Assembly: GCA_040217795.1 (NCBI GenBank)
Contig: JBEHWK010000003.1
Location: forward strand, 30,510-94,509
DNA: 64,000 bases
Direction of reading: 5' to 3'
From: Clostridium_T sp040217795
Lineage (GTDB): Bacteria; Bacillota; Clostridia; Clostridiales; Clostridiaceae
Below, piece after piece: positions 1-9,658 of this stretch. Numbering within the stretch: position 1 is the first letter of the stretch; every line of letters starts with the position of its first letter. A program made the translations under genes and the position numbers. The notes under the pieces were generated by a model. That model worked only from the letters and a program-made list of their open reading frames with translations, was not told where the DNA came from and searched no databases.

Positions 1-1086
1 TACATTATACAGGTCGGACATTTCAACCTGTATATGATGTTCCGTTGCAAGGTACCTTTCCAGCTCATATCCTGTGATTCCTAATTCTCTGCAATTTATT
101 GTAAGTTTTGTAGGATCTAAGGCATAAACTCCTGGTTCACCTAAGATTTCTTCACCAAAACAGTATAATCCTTCAATTTTGTTTATCTCATTTCTTGCAT
201 AATTGCACAGCTCGATGGTTTTATCCATTAAATCCTTACCCTGTAAGGCAATCTGCTTTCTTGCACAATCTAAACTTGCCATTAAAATGTATGACGGTGA
301 GGTGGTATGAAGTAAATTCAATACCTGTTGAACCCTTTTAGGATTTATATATTTACTTTTTACATGAAGCAGTGAGCCTTGAGTAAGAGCTCCGATAATT
401 TTATGGGTGCTTTGTGCACAGATATCAGCTCCAGCTTCGATGGCTGACATAGGTAACTTATTGTTAAAACCTAAATGAGGACCATGAGCTTCATCTACAA
501 TAAGTGGTATTCCATGATTATGAACTATATCACAGATTCTTTTAATATCAGTAGAAACACCATAATATGTAGGATTTATTATAAGAACAGCTTTTGCTTC
601 AGGGTGTTCATTCAGAGCTTTTTCAACCACTTCAGGAGTTACGCCTTGAGCTATGCCTAATCTCCTGTCAAGTTCCGGTGTCATGAATATAGGTGTTGCT
701 CCGCTTAAAATTATCCCTGAAGTAACTGATTTGTGAACATTTCTGGGTATTAATATCTTATCACCATCGCCTACTACAGAAAGTATCATAGCCTGAATAG
801 CTCCAGAAGTTCCATGAATGGAGAAGAATGATGCATCTGCACCATATGCGTCTGCTGCTAATTCCTGCGCTTTTTTTATTGGACCTGTAGGATGATGCAG
901 TGAATCTACCATTTTGAATACAGTAACGTCTATTTTAAAGGCGTTTTCTCCTATAAATTCTTTAAAAGATTCTTCAGCACCTACTCCTTTTTTATGGCCT
1001 GGTACATGAAATGGGATAGTCTTGTTATTTACGTACTCCATAAGAGCACTGAATAATGGGGTTTCATGTTGGTTTAATCTGTACAT
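1..1086 (-). CDS. Orn/Lys/Arg decarboxylase family protein, C-terminus beyond the window
   Basis: PLP-dependent basic amino acid decarboxylase of the Firmicute SpeA/YaaO type, which decarboxylates arginine, lysine or ornithine in polyamine metabolism. The first 362 codons are present and the gene runs off the left edge. Seen: N-terminal PFHVPGHKKG, a GTSGAIQAMI segment, the cofactor Asp/His motif IVDEAHG, and the Schiff-base lysine in QSTHKIIGALTQ (K229). The ATG at 1086 is preceded by AAAGGAG. A divergent promoter pair separates it from the L25 gene. Which amino acid it prefers cannot be read from this part. Confidence 0.9.
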   Translation of the reverse strand, partial: MYRLNQHETPLFSALMEYVNNKTIPFHVPGHKKGVGAEESFKEFIGENAFKIDVTVFKMVDSLHHPTGPIKKAQELAADAYGADASFFSIHGTSGAIQAMILSVVGDGDKILIPRNVHKSVTSGIILSGATPIFMTPELDRRLGIAQGVTPEVVEKALNEHPEAKAVLIINPTYYGVSTDIKRICDIVHNHGIPLIVDEAHGPHLGFNNKLPMSAIEAGADICAQSTHKIIGALTQGSLLHVKSKYINPKRVQQVLNLLHTTSPSYILMASLDCARKQIALQGKDLMDKTIELCNYARNEINKIEGLYCFGEEILGEPGVYALDPTKLTINCRELGITGYELERYLATEHHIQVEMSDLYNV

Positions 1087-1126
1087 ATCAAACTCCTTTG
1101 TAATTAAATATTTTCAAAGCAATACT

Positions 1127-1155
1127 ATTATATTCGAGTACAATACGCATTTCAA
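1127..1155 (-). promoter_or_regulatory. Sigma-A-type promoter of the decarboxylase gene
   Basis: Read on the minus strand: TTGAAA, a 17-base spacer, then TATAAT, ending about 40 bases upstream of the decarboxylase ATG. Close to the vegetative consensus. Confidence 0.65.
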
Positions 1156-1172
1156 TATAAAGCATGTAAAGA

Positions 1173-1201
1173 TTGAATAAAAATTTTGCAAATGGTAATA
1201 A
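1173..1201 (+). promoter_or_regulatory. Possible promoter of the L25 gene
   Basis: TTGAAT, 17 bases, TAATAA, ending 9 bases before the ribosome binding site. The -35 is good; the -10 matches less well and its 3' end approaches the start codon, which would leave a very short leader. Confidence 0.4.
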
Positions 1202-1222
1202 TAGTCACCAGGAGGTGATGAT

Positions 1223-1822
1223 GTGGAAATTTCGATGAGAGAAAAAACCGCGGGGCATAATGGTAATAAAGTAAGGAGAAGGGGCAGTATACCTGGTGTC
1301 TTATATGGAAAAGGACTTCAAAATATAATGTTTGAAGTTTCTGAATTGGAACTGAATGAAGAAATTCATAAGAAAGGTGAACATGGATTTTTAGAAACAA
1401 GTTTTATGGGAGAAATTCATAAAACTATCGTGAAAGAAGTACAGAGGGATCCCTTAAGCAGAAAGATTATTCATATTGATTTAGAAGATATTAAAGGGGA
1501 TAAAGAAGTAACTTCCAATGTGCCTATAAATTTTATCGGAGAGGAATCAATAGGGAAAACCGGTGCAGTTCTGCAGAAAGAAAAAAAATCTCTTAAAGTA
1601 AGATGTACTCCTGAGAAATTACCTAAAACAATAAATCTCAATATTACAGGAGCACAAGTCGGATCTGTATTTAAGATCAGTGATATAGAGGCCGGGGAAG
1701 AAATTTCAATCATTGATAATCTAGAAACTGTTATAGCTGCTGTAAGCTATGAAAAAAAGACAATATCTATTGACATGGAATTAAAAGAAGAAGAAATAAG
1801 AGAAAAGAGAGAAACCAGATAA
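1223..1822 (+). CDS. rplY: 50S ribosomal protein L25/general stress protein Ctc
   Basis: Binds 5S rRNA in the large subunit. The 199 residues fit the long Ctc/TL5 form: an N-terminal L25 beta-barrel (about 1-90, with RRRGSIPGVLYGKG) plus the C-terminal extension (about 95-185). The GTG at 1223 is chosen because GGAGG lies 7 bases upstream; the ATG at 1221 is out of frame. The last residues are a charged Lys/Glu/Arg tail. Monocistronic, closed by a hairpin terminator. In Bacillus ctc is stress-inducible; no sigma-B-like element was recognised here. Confidence 0.93.
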   Translation: MEISMREKTAGHNGNKVRRRGSIPGVLYGKGLQNIMFEVSELELNEEIHKKGEHGFLETSFMGEIHKTIVKEVQRDPLSRKIIHIDLEDIKGDKEVTSNVPINFIGEESIGKTGAVLQKEKKSLKVRCTPEKLPKTINLNITGAQVGSVFKISDIEAGEEISIIDNLETVIAAVSYEKKTISIDMELKEEEIREKRETR

Positions 1823-1834
1823 ACAGAATATTTT

Positions 1835-1877
1835 AAAGTAAGAGTCATAGGAAATATCCTTCAACTCTTACTTTTTT
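1835..1877 (+). terminator. Intrinsic terminator after rplY
   Basis: AAAGTAAGAGT (1835-1845) pairs with ACTCTTACTTT (1864-1874), followed by a short T-run. The gap from here to the next gene is AT-rich and holds the phosphoglucomutase promoter. Confidence 0.8.
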
Positions 1878-1961
1878 TACACAAATTTGCTAAAATACTC
1901 CGTATTATTGTTTTTTTTTCAATATTTTATGTAAAAATATTGAAAAATTTCGTAAAATGTA

Positions 1962-1990
1962 TTTTCAGTTTTTAAAAATATGTATATAAT
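1962..1990 (+). promoter_or_regulatory. Possible promoter of the phosphoglucomutase gene
   Basis: TTTTCA, 17 bases, TATAAT (1985-1990), 29 bases before the chosen ATG. The -10 is perfect; the -35 matches 4 of 6 consensus bases. Confidence 0.5.
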
Positions 1991-2018
1991 AGAGAGGTAT
2001 AAGAATGGAGGGGTTAAT

Positions 2019-3752
2019 ATGGAATACAAACAAAAATATCAAGAATGGCTTGATTCGCATATTATAGAGGATGAGGTTAAGAATGAATTAAAGTCATTGA
2101 CAGATCAGAAAGAAATTGAAGACAGGTTTTATAAAGAACTGGAATTTGGAACAGGCGGATTAAGAGGGGTTATCGGTTATGGTAGCAACAGAATGAATAT
2201 ATATACCGTGGGTAAGGCAACTCAAGGTTTCGCTGATTATTTGAATGACAGGTACAAAGATGCAGGTGCTTCAGTAGCTATTGCATATGACTCAAGAAAT
2301 ATGTCAAAGGAATTTGCGAAGGCTACAGCTCTTACACTTTGCGGAAATGGTATAAAAGTATATTTATTTGAAAGTTTAAGACCAACACCTATGCTGTCTT
2401 TTGCGGTTAGACATTTAGGATGTGCAGGAGGAGTAGTTATTACAGCTTCACATAATCCTAAACAATATAATGGATACAAGGCTTACGGACCGGATGGTGG
2501 ACAACTTACTGATGATGATGCAGACAATGTATTAAGATTTGTAAGCAAAGTAGATTCATTTGATAAAATTAAATCATTGGATGAAAAAGATGCAATCGAA
2601 AAAGGATTGCTTAATTATATAGGTGAAGAAGTTGATAAGGCATATATAGATGCGATTAAATCTTCAACAATAAGAAAAGAATTAGTGGCAGAAAAAGCAA
2701 AAGATTTAAAAATAATATATACACCTATTCATGGTTCAGGAAATGTTCCGGTAAGAAGAGTTTTAAATGAATTAGGATATGAAAATATAAATGTAGTTAA
2801 AGAGCAGGAACTTCCAGATGGGAATTTCCCAACTGCACCTTATCCAAATCCTGAAGACCCTAAAGTGTTTAAATTAGCTTTAGAAATGGCAAAGACAGTA
2901 AATCCGGATATTATTTTCGGAACTGATCCTGATGCTGACAGAATCGGAGTGGTTGTTAAGGACAGTTTAGGACAATACAAGGTATTGACAGGAAACCAGA
3001 CAGGTATGCTTCTTACAAAGTATATTCTTTCTTCACTTAAAGAAAGAAATGAGCTGCCTGACAATGGCGTGGTTATCAAGACAATAGTAACAACAGAATC
3101 AGCAGCAAATATAGCTAAAAGCTATGGTGTAGAATTAATAAACGTTCTTACAGGATTTAAATATATCGGAGAAAAAATGACTCAGTTCCAAAAAGATCAC
3201 AGTAAAAAATATCTCTTTGGATTTGAGGAAAGTTATGGATACCTGGCTGGTGAACATGCAAGAGACAAGGATGCGGTTGTAGCGGCAATGCTTATCTCAG
3301 AGATGACTCTGTATTATAAAGAAAAAGGAATGAGTTTGTATGATGCTCTTGTAGATATCTATGATGAATACGGATATTTCCTAGAAACATTAGTATCATT
3401 TGAATTACAGGGTAAAGAAGGTCAGGAAAAGATAGCAAAATGCATAGAAAGCCTGAGAGAAAAAGATTTTGAAGAATTAAATGGAGTGAAACTTGCTCTT
3501 AAAGAAGACTATAAACTGGGAATCCAAAAAGATTTAATAAATAAAACACAAAAGACTATTGATTTACCTACATCAAATGTATTAAAATTTATATTTGAGG
3601 ATGAATCATGGTTTGTTGTAAGACCTTCCGGTACTGAGCCTAAAATGAAACTTTATGCTGCAGTTAAAGGAAGCTCTGTAAAAGATTCAGAAAGTAAAGT
3701 TGAGAGTTTTAAAGAAGCTCTTACAAAACTTATTAATGAAAATCTAAAATAA
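2019..3752 (+). CDS. pgcA: Alpha-phosphoglucomutase/phosphomannomutase
   Basis: Interconverts glucose-6-phosphate and glucose-1-phosphate (and possibly the mannose phosphates), feeding UDP-glucose and the envelope polysaccharides made by the next operon. Four-domain alpha-D-phosphohexomutase of 577 residues, the usual length of the PgcA group. Seen: phosphoserine loop TASHNPKQYNGYK (S144), metal loop GTDPDADRIG, sugar-binding GFEESYGY and phosphate-binding RPSGTEPKMKLY near the C-terminus. The ATG at 2019 is preferred over an in-frame ATG at 1980 because GGAGGGG lies just upstream, the upstream codons cover the promoter, and the family starts near here. Hexose specificity is not certain. Confidence 0.9.
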   Translation: MEYKQKYQEWLDSHIIEDEVKNELKSLTDQKEIEDRFYKELEFGTGGLRGVIGYGSNRMNIYTVGKATQGFADYLNDRYKDAGASVAIAYDSRNMSKEFAKATALTLCGNGIKVYLFESLRPTPMLSFAVRHLGCAGGVVITASHNPKQYNGYKAYGPDGGQLTDDDADNVLRFVSKVDSFDKIKSLDEKDAIEKGLLNYIGEEVDKAYIDAIKSSTIRKELVAEKAKDLKIIYTPIHGSGNVPVRRVLNELGYENINVVKEQELPDGNFPTAPYPNPEDPKVFKLALEMAKTVNPDIIFGTDPDADRIGVVVKDSLGQYKVLTGNQTGMLLTKYILSSLKERNELPDNGVVIKTIVTTESAANIAKSYGVELINVLTGFKYIGEKMTQFQKDHSKKYLFGFEESYGYLAGEHARDKDAVVAAMLISEMTLYYKEKGMSLYDALVDIYDEYGYFLETLVSFELQGKEGQEKIAKCIESLREKDFEELNGVKLALKEDYKLGIQKDLINKTQKTIDLPTSNVLKFIFEDESWFVVRPSGTEPKMKLYAAVKGSSVKDSESKVESFKEALTKLINENLK

Positions 3753-3759
3753 TTGATAT

Positions 3760-3797
3760 AAAGCTATCATCCTATGATGATAGCTTTAAGTTTTTTT
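3760..3797 (+). terminator. Strong intrinsic terminator after pgcA
   Basis: A perfect 12-bp stem, AAAGCTATCATC with GATGATAGCTTT, a 4-base loop and seven Ts. Confidence 0.93.
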
Positions 3798-3816
3798 ATG
3801 AAAAGGAGAATGTTAT

Positions 3817-4902
3817 TTGAATTATAAAACGTACTTTAAAGAAAAATTGGGCAAGATGCTTTTTTTAGAAATGAATAAAGAAGGGTTATTGAAAGCTTTG
3901 AATGCTTCAAATACAAAACTTCATAACCAGGAACTTTATTTACCTATAAGCCCTGATTACCTTGCAAAGAACATTGAAAAAGAAAACAAAGTCAAGAATT
4001 TGCCAATATATGAATTTGTTGAGGGAATGTTTATTGCTTTAGGAACAGATAAAGATTTGAAATATAACATGGATTACATAATTCTGCTAAAAAAGATAAA
4101 AGATACTGTTCCGTTTATTAAAACAAGAATAGCTGAAAAAATAAAAGAAAAGAAATATGATGATGCATATATTATGCTTAAGGGTCTTTCAGAAATAGAT
4201 ACAACAGGTGAGGTATTAAGCAGATTGCTGTCTTTAGGTGAAGCCATAAGAGGAACTGACAAAGATTTTGAAGAAGTTTTAAAAGAGGATATTAAAAGGT
4301 ATAAAGACATTGACGGAAAAAGTCCTGTGCCTTATTTGTATGAAGCTTTGATATTAAGAGATGGTAAAAATTTCAAAAAAGCATATGGTAAATTAAATGA
4401 ATACTTTGATATGGGAGGAGAAAAGTCACCGGAAATTATCGAGATTTATCAGAGGATAGAAGATGTTGTGAATTTCGAAGAAGGAAAAGAATTGGTTGAA
4501 AACAAGCCTGAAGAGGCTCTGCTTAAGCTTATACCTCTTTCTGAAAGGTTCGGGGATGATCCCTCAATGTTTTATTATATTGCTTTATGCTACAGAAAAT
4601 TAAATAATTTCGAAAAAGCTGTATATTATCTGAATGAAAGCCTTGCATTAGATAGTTCCATAGTAGAAACTGTAAATGAAATGGGAATAAACCTCGCATC
4701 AATGGGAGACTTTGAAAGTGCTGTGAAATACTTCAGAAAAGCCTTTGAGGCCACTAGAGATGTAGAGATCTGCACAAATTTAATAATGTGCTATTTAAAT
4801 ATTGGAGATATGAAACAAGCCAAGCTTCACCTGGAAATGGCTGAAAAAATAAATAGTGAGGATGAAATAGTGAGAGAGCTAAGGGCATATATTGAAAAAT
4901 AA
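3817..4902 (+). CDS. Tetratricopeptide repeat protein of unknown role
   Basis: Soluble protein of 361 residues with helical repeats; the clearest TPR units are in the C-terminal third (around 240-355: FYYIALCYRKLNNFEKAVYYL, INLASMGDFESAVKYFRKAF, MCYLNIGDMKQAKLHLEMA). No signal peptide, membrane segment or catalytic motif. The TTG start at 3817 is supported by AAGGAG 8 bases upstream; no better start is nearby. It sits between a strong terminator and the promoter of the glycan operon, so it may be its own transcription unit. TPR proteins are usually protein-binding scaffolds; the partner is unknown. Confidence 0.75.
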   Translation: MNYKTYFKEKLGKMLFLEMNKEGLLKALNASNTKLHNQELYLPISPDYLAKNIEKENKVKNLPIYEFVEGMFIALGTDKDLKYNMDYIILLKKIKDTVPFIKTRIAEKIKEKKYDDAYIMLKGLSEIDTTGEVLSRLLSLGEAIRGTDKDFEEVLKEDIKRYKDIDGKSPVPYLYEALILRDGKNFKKAYGKLNEYFDMGGEKSPEIIEIYQRIEDVVNFEEGKELVENKPEEALLKLIPLSERFGDDPSMFYYIALCYRKLNNFEKAVYYLNESLALDSSIVETVNEMGINLASMGDFESAVKYFRKAFEATRDVEICTNLIMCYLNIGDMKQAKLHLEMAEKINSEDEIVRELRAYIEK

Positions 4903-4930
4903 CAAAAAAGCCATATTTTATAAGATTTCA

Positions 4931-4960
4931 TTGGATTACAGCATTAAAATCCGTTATGAT
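4931..4960 (+). promoter_or_regulatory. Possible promoter of the surface-glycan operon
   Basis: TTGGAT, 18-base spacer, TATGAT, 34 bases before the wecG/tagA-like ATG. Confidence 0.5.
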
Positions 4961-4994
4961 ATTATAGGAAGATAATTGCAGCTAGGAGAGAATT

Positions 4995-5717
4995 ATGTTT
5001 ATAGATATATTAGGATTTAAGATATATAAAAATAGAAAAAGTGAACTTTTAGACTTTATAGAAAAGTACCCCAAGGTTCATATAATCTCAGGTAATCCGG
5101 AAGTGCTTTTTAATGCCATGAATAGTGAGATTCTCAAATGCAACTTTAGTGGAAGCACTTCATTGATTATACCTGATGGAATTGGAACTGTGATTGCATC
5201 AAAGATAATGAGAAATCCTGTTAAAGAGAAAATTGCAGGGATAGAACTGATGATGGATATCATTAAAAAATGCAGTGAAGAGGGAAAAGGAATTTATCTG
5301 TTGGGAGCAAAGGAAGAAATATTGAATGCATGTTGTGACAAACTGAAAGAAAATCATCCTGAACTCAAAGTTGCTGGTAAACATAATGGTTATTTTGAAG
5401 TGAAAAATTCAGGGGAAATACTCAAGGATATCAAAGAAAGTGGTGCTTATGCACTTTTTGTAGCAATGGGATGCCCAAGGCAGGAAGAATTTATTTCTTT
5501 ACATATGAATGAACTTCCATGCAAGATATTTATGGGGGTAGGGGGAAGTTTTGATGTAATAGCAGGAAATGTTAACAGAGCTCCAAAGTGGATGATAAAA
5601 CTTGGATTAGAATGGCTTTACAGAGTAATGAAGGAACCTTGGAGAATCAAGAGACTAGGATCCATACCTAAATTTTTGGTTATGGTCATTAAGAGTAAGT
5701 CAGAGGTGAATAAATGA
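4995..5717 (+). CDS. WecG/TagA/CpsF family glycosyltransferase
   Basis: GT26-family enzyme. Members transfer ManNAc or ManNAcA onto a lipid-linked GlcNAc to build teichoic-acid linkage units, enterobacterial common antigen or capsule. 240 residues, the normal length. Seen: GNPEVLFNAMNS near the N-terminus, IPDGIGTVIASKIM with the conserved Asp, and AMGCPRQEEFI, the family's G-P-K-Q-E signature with small changes. First gene of a chain of overlapping genes (4-bp overlap with the flippase), so probably translationally coupled. ATG preceded by AGGAGAGA. The sugar cannot be predicted. Confidence 0.88.
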   Translation: MFIDILGFKIYKNRKSELLDFIEKYPKVHIISGNPEVLFNAMNSEILKCNFSGSTSLIIPDGIGTVIASKIMRNPVKEKIAGIELMMDIIKKCSEEGKGIYLLGAKEEILNACCDKLKENHPELKVAGKHNGYFEVKNSGEILKDIKESGAYALFVAMGCPRQEEFISLHMNELPCKIFMGVGGSFDVIAGNVNRAPKWMIKLGLEWLYRVMKEPWRIKRLGSIPKFLVMVIKSKSEVNK

Positions 5718-7240
5718 GCAACAAAGTTCTGAAATCCACACTTATTATTATGGTGGTATCGATATTGAGCAGGGGAATCGGATTCATAAGAGATTTGCTC
5801 ATTGCAGGAAATTTCGGTACAGGGGTTTATACTGATGCCTACAATATTGCGGTGACAATTCCGGAGACTTTGTTCATGGTAATAGGATTGGCTATATCAA
5901 CATCATTTTTACCTATACTAAGTGAGCAACTGGTTAAAAATGGAAGAAAAGAGATGTATGAATTTGCCAACAAGTTCATAACATTACTTTCTTTCATATC
6001 AGTGGCAGTTTTTGTCTTTGCATTTATTTTTGCTGAGGATATAGTGCCATTTTTTGCAAAAGGATTTGATTCGGAAAGGCTGACCTTAACAATCACTCTT
6101 ACAAGGATAACTATTCTGAATCTGCTCTTCTTAGCAGTAAATGCATGTTTTACTGCTATTCTTCAGGTAAATGAGGATTTTGTAGTCCCATCAGTATTGG
6201 GATTGTTTTTTAATGCTCCAATGATTATATATTTATTGTTTTTCCACAGTTATAGTATTGTAGGATTAACAATAGCGAATGTTATAGGAAATGCAGCAAG
6301 AGTATTGGTACAGGTACCTTCTTTAAAGGCTCATGGGTATAAACTGAAATTTAATATGGATTACAAGGATGAAAGAATAAGAAGGGTACTGGTTTTGATT
6401 GCTCCGGTTATAATAGGAGCAGGAGCTAATTCTTTGAATTTGGCGGTAGATAAGACAGTAGCATCTTCTTTGGAAACAGGGAGCGTTTCAGCTCTTGATT
6501 TTGCTCAGAAACTTATAGTGTTTCTGAACACAATAATTACTACTTCAGTTTTGACTGTAGCATACCCATTGATGGCTAATAAAAGGAACTCAGGAGATGA
6601 TGAGGGCTTTACGGAATATATAAAGAAGACGTTGATATATTGTGTATTATTATTGGTTCCTATTACATGCGGTGCAATTATATATAATAAGGAAATAATA
6701 GAAATCGTATATATGAGAGGGCAGTTTGCGCAAGATTCTGTAAATCTTACAAAAACAGCTTTTTTGGGATATCTCATTGGCCTTGCATTTTATGGGGTAA
6801 GAGACATACTTAATTCAATTCTCTTTTCTATGGGGAAAACCAGAGATACGACAATAAATGGGATTATAGGGGTTTCAGTAAATATTTTATTAATTCTATT
6901 ACTGACAAAACCATTGGGGATAATAGGGATTGCTGTTTCAACATCAAGCTCTCTTATAGTTACTTCCATAATGCTTCTTTTAAATGTTAACAGGATACTT
7001 CCGAATTTCAAGTTGGGAGATCTTTTGTTTAAAATGTTAAAGGTTCTTCTTGCATCAGTTATTATGGGAGCAGTTTTGATATTAATAAACAATATACTTA
7101 AGATAGACATTAATATCATCACAATCATACCTGCTGCTTTTTTAGGGGCAATAGTGTTTTACTTGTTGTGTATAATTTTAAAAATTAAGGAAATTAATGA
7201 AATTAGCAAGTTATTTTTGAGCAAGTTTAGGAGGAAATGA
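5714..7240 (+). CDS. murJ: MurJ/MviN-type lipid-linked oligosaccharide flippase
   Basis: MOP-superfamily integral membrane flippase with 13-14 hydrophobic segments over 508 residues. MurJ moves lipid II across the membrane; relatives in polysaccharide operons may move other undecaprenyl-linked sugars. Seen: the N-terminal family start STLIIMVVSILSRGIGFIRD, the internal Arg-rich cytoplasmic loops, and YGVRDILNSILFSMGKTRD in the second half. It overlaps the upstream gene by ATGA and the next by ATGATG. Because it lies in a glycosyltransferase operon rather than the dcw cluster, its cargo could be either lipid II or the operon's own glycan; sequence alone does not decide. Confidence 0.85.
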   Translation: MSNKVLKSTLIIMVVSILSRGIGFIRDLLIAGNFGTGVYTDAYNIAVTIPETLFMVIGLAISTSFLPILSEQLVKNGRKEMYEFANKFITLLSFISVAVFVFAFIFAEDIVPFFAKGFDSERLTLTITLTRITILNLLFLAVNACFTAILQVNEDFVVPSVLGLFFNAPMIIYLLFFHSYSIVGLTIANVIGNAARVLVQVPSLKAHGYKLKFNMDYKDERIRRVLVLIAPVIIGAGANSLNLAVDKTVASSLETGSVSALDFAQKLIVFLNTIITTSVLTVAYPLMANKRNSGDDEGFTEYIKKTLIYCVLLLVPITCGAIIYNKEIIEIVYMRGQFAQDSVNLTKTAFLGYLIGLAFYGVRDILNSILFSMGKTRDTTINGIIGVSVNILLILLLTKPLGIIGIAVSTSSSLIVTSIMLLLNVNRILPNFKLGDLLFKMLKVLLASVIMGAVLILINNILKIDINIITIIPAAFLGAIVFYLLCIILKIKEINEISKLFLSKFRRK

Positions 7241-8517
7241 TGAAAATACTTTTTATAGCATGCTATTCTCCGTTGATTAATAATTCAGCTTCAATTGAGA
7301 CTCTTCAATATTTAAATAAATTGAATAAAATAGATGGGAATGAAATATACCTTTTGACAGTAAATTTCCCTAAGGATTCCATATATTACGATGAATATCT
7401 TTTCTCTATGATGAGCAGGGATATAAGAGTTCATGCTGTAGGAGGAGGAAGGCTTTTTGAAAAAGTTATGCCTAAGAAATCCAGCGTGAAAAATTCAGCT
7501 TCAGGAAAATCTCCCGGAATAAAAGGGAAAATTCTAAGGAAAATAAAAAATATGGCTGCAGTGCCTGATATGTATGCTTACTGGGCTGTAAAGGCAGCTA
7601 AATATGGAAAAAAACTTGCAGAAGAAAACTCATTTGATGTTATTTTTTCTATGCATGAACCTCCATCATCACATTTATGCGCCTATATGATAAAAAAACA
7701 ATTTTCTGAAATACCTTGGATTACATATTGGAGTGATCCCTGGGTAAAAGATTCAACCAGGGAAAAATCCTTTTTTATGAGAAAAGCCATAGAAAAATAC
7801 CTGGAAAGAAAAGTTGTGAGAAATGCAAATAAATTAATTTTTGTCACTAAAGAGAATATGAAGGATTATATTGATACTTACAGTTTAGATCCAAAGACTT
7901 GTTATGTTGTTACAAGGGGATATGATAAGGAGATTTATGACAGGCTTAAAAATGGATTAAAGCCGAGTCTTATAAAGGAAGATAAGATAAATATTGTATA
8001 TGCCGGAGAAATATTCTCTAAGTTAAGGGATGTTATTCCGTTTTATGAGGCTGTGGCAGAACTTAAAAACGAAGATCCTGATTTATATGGGAAATTGAAC
8101 ATATTGTTTTTTGGAAATATTGACGATGAAGACATAAAACAAAAGCTTATTTCAGAAGAAGCAATAAAAGTATCAGGGAGAATTCCCTTTGATGAAGCAT
8201 TAAAATATATGCTGAAAAGTCATGGTTTATTGCTTTTTGGAAACAAGAATTCTAAACAAATACCAGGTAAAATATATGATTACTTCGGTACTGACTCATG
8301 GATATTAAATATATATGGAGACGAAAAAGATCCGATAATACCACTTGTACAAAATCATTATAAGTGTATAGGGGTAAATAATGAAAAAAATGAAATAAAA
8401 AATGCAATCAGGATATTAAGGGAAAAAGTTGAGGCGGGAGAAGAATCCAAAGAGGATATCAGTTATGAATGGGATTCTGTAGCAAAAAGATTAAATAAAA
8501 TTCTGGGAGAAAAGTAG
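7237..8517 (+). CDS. Glycosyltransferase, GT4-like
   Basis: Cytoplasmic or membrane-associated glycosyltransferase with a GT-B outline. The N-terminal Rossmann start ILFIACYSPLINNSAS is followed by an acceptor-domain region with ITYWSDPW, and the C-terminal nucleotide-sugar half begins around residue 245 (NIVYAGEIFSKLRDV, then SGRIPFDEALKYM). The usual E-x7-E motif is not clear; an Ile/Pro/Gly-Lys segment (KQIPGKIYDYFGT) sits where donor binding is expected. 426 residues; the ATG overlaps the stop of the flippase. Donor and acceptor unknown. Confidence 0.75.
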   Translation: MMKILFIACYSPLINNSASIETLQYLNKLNKIDGNEIYLLTVNFPKDSIYYDEYLFSMMSRDIRVHAVGGGRLFEKVMPKKSSVKNSASGKSPGIKGKILRKIKNMAAVPDMYAYWAVKAAKYGKKLAEENSFDVIFSMHEPPSSHLCAYMIKKQFSEIPWITYWSDPWVKDSTREKSFFMRKAIEKYLERKVVRNANKLIFVTKENMKDYIDTYSLDPKTCYVVTRGYDKEIYDRLKNGLKPSLIKEDKINIVYAGEIFSKLRDVIPFYEAVAELKNEDPDLYGKLNILFFGNIDDEDIKQKLISEEAIKVSGRIPFDEALKYMLKSHGLLLFGNKNSKQIPGKIYDYFGTDSWILNIYGDEKDPIIPLVQNHYKCIGVNNEKNEIKNAIRILREKVEAGEESKEDISYEWDSVAKRLNKILGEK

Positions 8518-8521
8518 AAAT

Positions 8522-9658
8522 ATGCATATTTTGGTTATACCGTCCTGGTACTCGTCTGAAAGAAAAAAAGTACATGGGAGTTTTTTTACAGAACAATTTA
8601 AAGCTTTGAAGGATTCAGGAATTAAGGTTACTGTTGCTTATAATGAAATATGGCCAATTACACTTTTAGGAAAAATAAAGGAGAAAAGAGGTATTCATTT
8701 CAATATAGAATTTGGATTGAACACCTACCGATATAAGGATTACAATTTTTTGCCTAAAAATCCTCTGATGTTTAAGGTTTTCAACAGAAGGATTGATAAA
8801 ATCTATAAAAAAATTGTAAAGGAACAAGGAAAGATTGATATTATTCATGCTCATTCATGTTTTTGGGGAGGAATTGCAGCCGATTATTTAGCCAGTAAAT
8901 ATAACATTCCTTTGGTAATTACAGAACATACATCTCTTAAACACAGCAGATATGTAAGAGATAGCTATAAAAAGTATATTTTTAAGGCTTATGATGACTG
9001 TAATGCCCTTATTGCTGTAGGGAACGGACTAAAGGAAGAATTAGGTTCTTACACAAAAAATAAGGTAAAAGTGATACATAATCTGGTTGACTTAGATTTG
9101 TTTAATCTTAAAGATGAGAAACCTAATGAAATGTTCACATTTTTCTCTTTGGCTTACCTGGAGGCAGGAAAGGGAATGGAATTGCTTATAAAAACTTTCG
9201 CAAAAGCATTTAAAGGAAAGGAATGCAGATTAAAAATCGGTGGGGATGGCGGAATAAAAGGAACCCTTGAAGCTCTTGCAGAAGATTTGGGGATATCAGG
9301 CCAGGTTATTTTTCTCGGGGCCCTGGAAAGGGAAGAGGCAGCAAAAGAAATGGGAAGATGCGATGCATTTGTACTTGCTTCGGAATATGAAACTTTTGGA
9401 GTTGTATATATTGAAGCTACGGCCAGTGGGAAACCCATAATAGCTACAAGAAACGGAGGGGCAGAAGATATTGTTACTAAAACAAACGGAATAATTGTAG
9501 AAAATTATAATGAGAAACTTCTTGCTGATGCTCTTAAGGAAATGAAAGCCAGCATAAAAAACTATGATAGAACCAAAATACGAAAAGAGTGTGAAGAAAA
9601 ATATTCAAAAGAGGTCATTGCAGAAAAAATAATAAAGGTTTATGGTGAAGTGTTATGA
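8522..9658 (+). CDS. Glycosyltransferase family 4 protein
   Basis: Typical retaining GT4 enzyme of 378 residues. Seen: N-terminal acceptor domain with HGSFFTEQFKAL and the HAHSCFWGG loop, then the donor domain with LAYLEAGKGMELL, GGDGG, and the E-x7-E signature in SEYETFGVVYIEATASG followed by KPIIATRNGG. Begins 4 bases after the preceding gene and overlaps the polymerase gene by ATGA. Likely adds a hexose or hexosamine to an undecaprenyl-linked surface glycan; the sugar is not predictable. Confidence 0.87.
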   Translation: MHILVIPSWYSSERKKVHGSFFTEQFKALKDSGIKVTVAYNEIWPITLLGKIKEKRGIHFNIEFGLNTYRYKDYNFLPKNPLMFKVFNRRIDKIYKKIVKEQGKIDIIHAHSCFWGGIAADYLASKYNIPLVITEHTSLKHSRYVRDSYKKYIFKAYDDCNALIAVGNGLKEELGSYTKNKVKVIHNLVDLDLFNLKDEKPNEMFTFFSLAYLEAGKGMELLIKTFAKAFKGKECRLKIGGDGGIKGTLEALAEDLGISGQVIFLGALEREEAAKEMGRCDAFVLASEYETFGVVYIEATASGKPIIATRNGGAEDIVTKTNGIIVENYNEKLLADALKEMKASIKNYDRTKIRKECEEKYSKEVIAEKIIKVYGEVL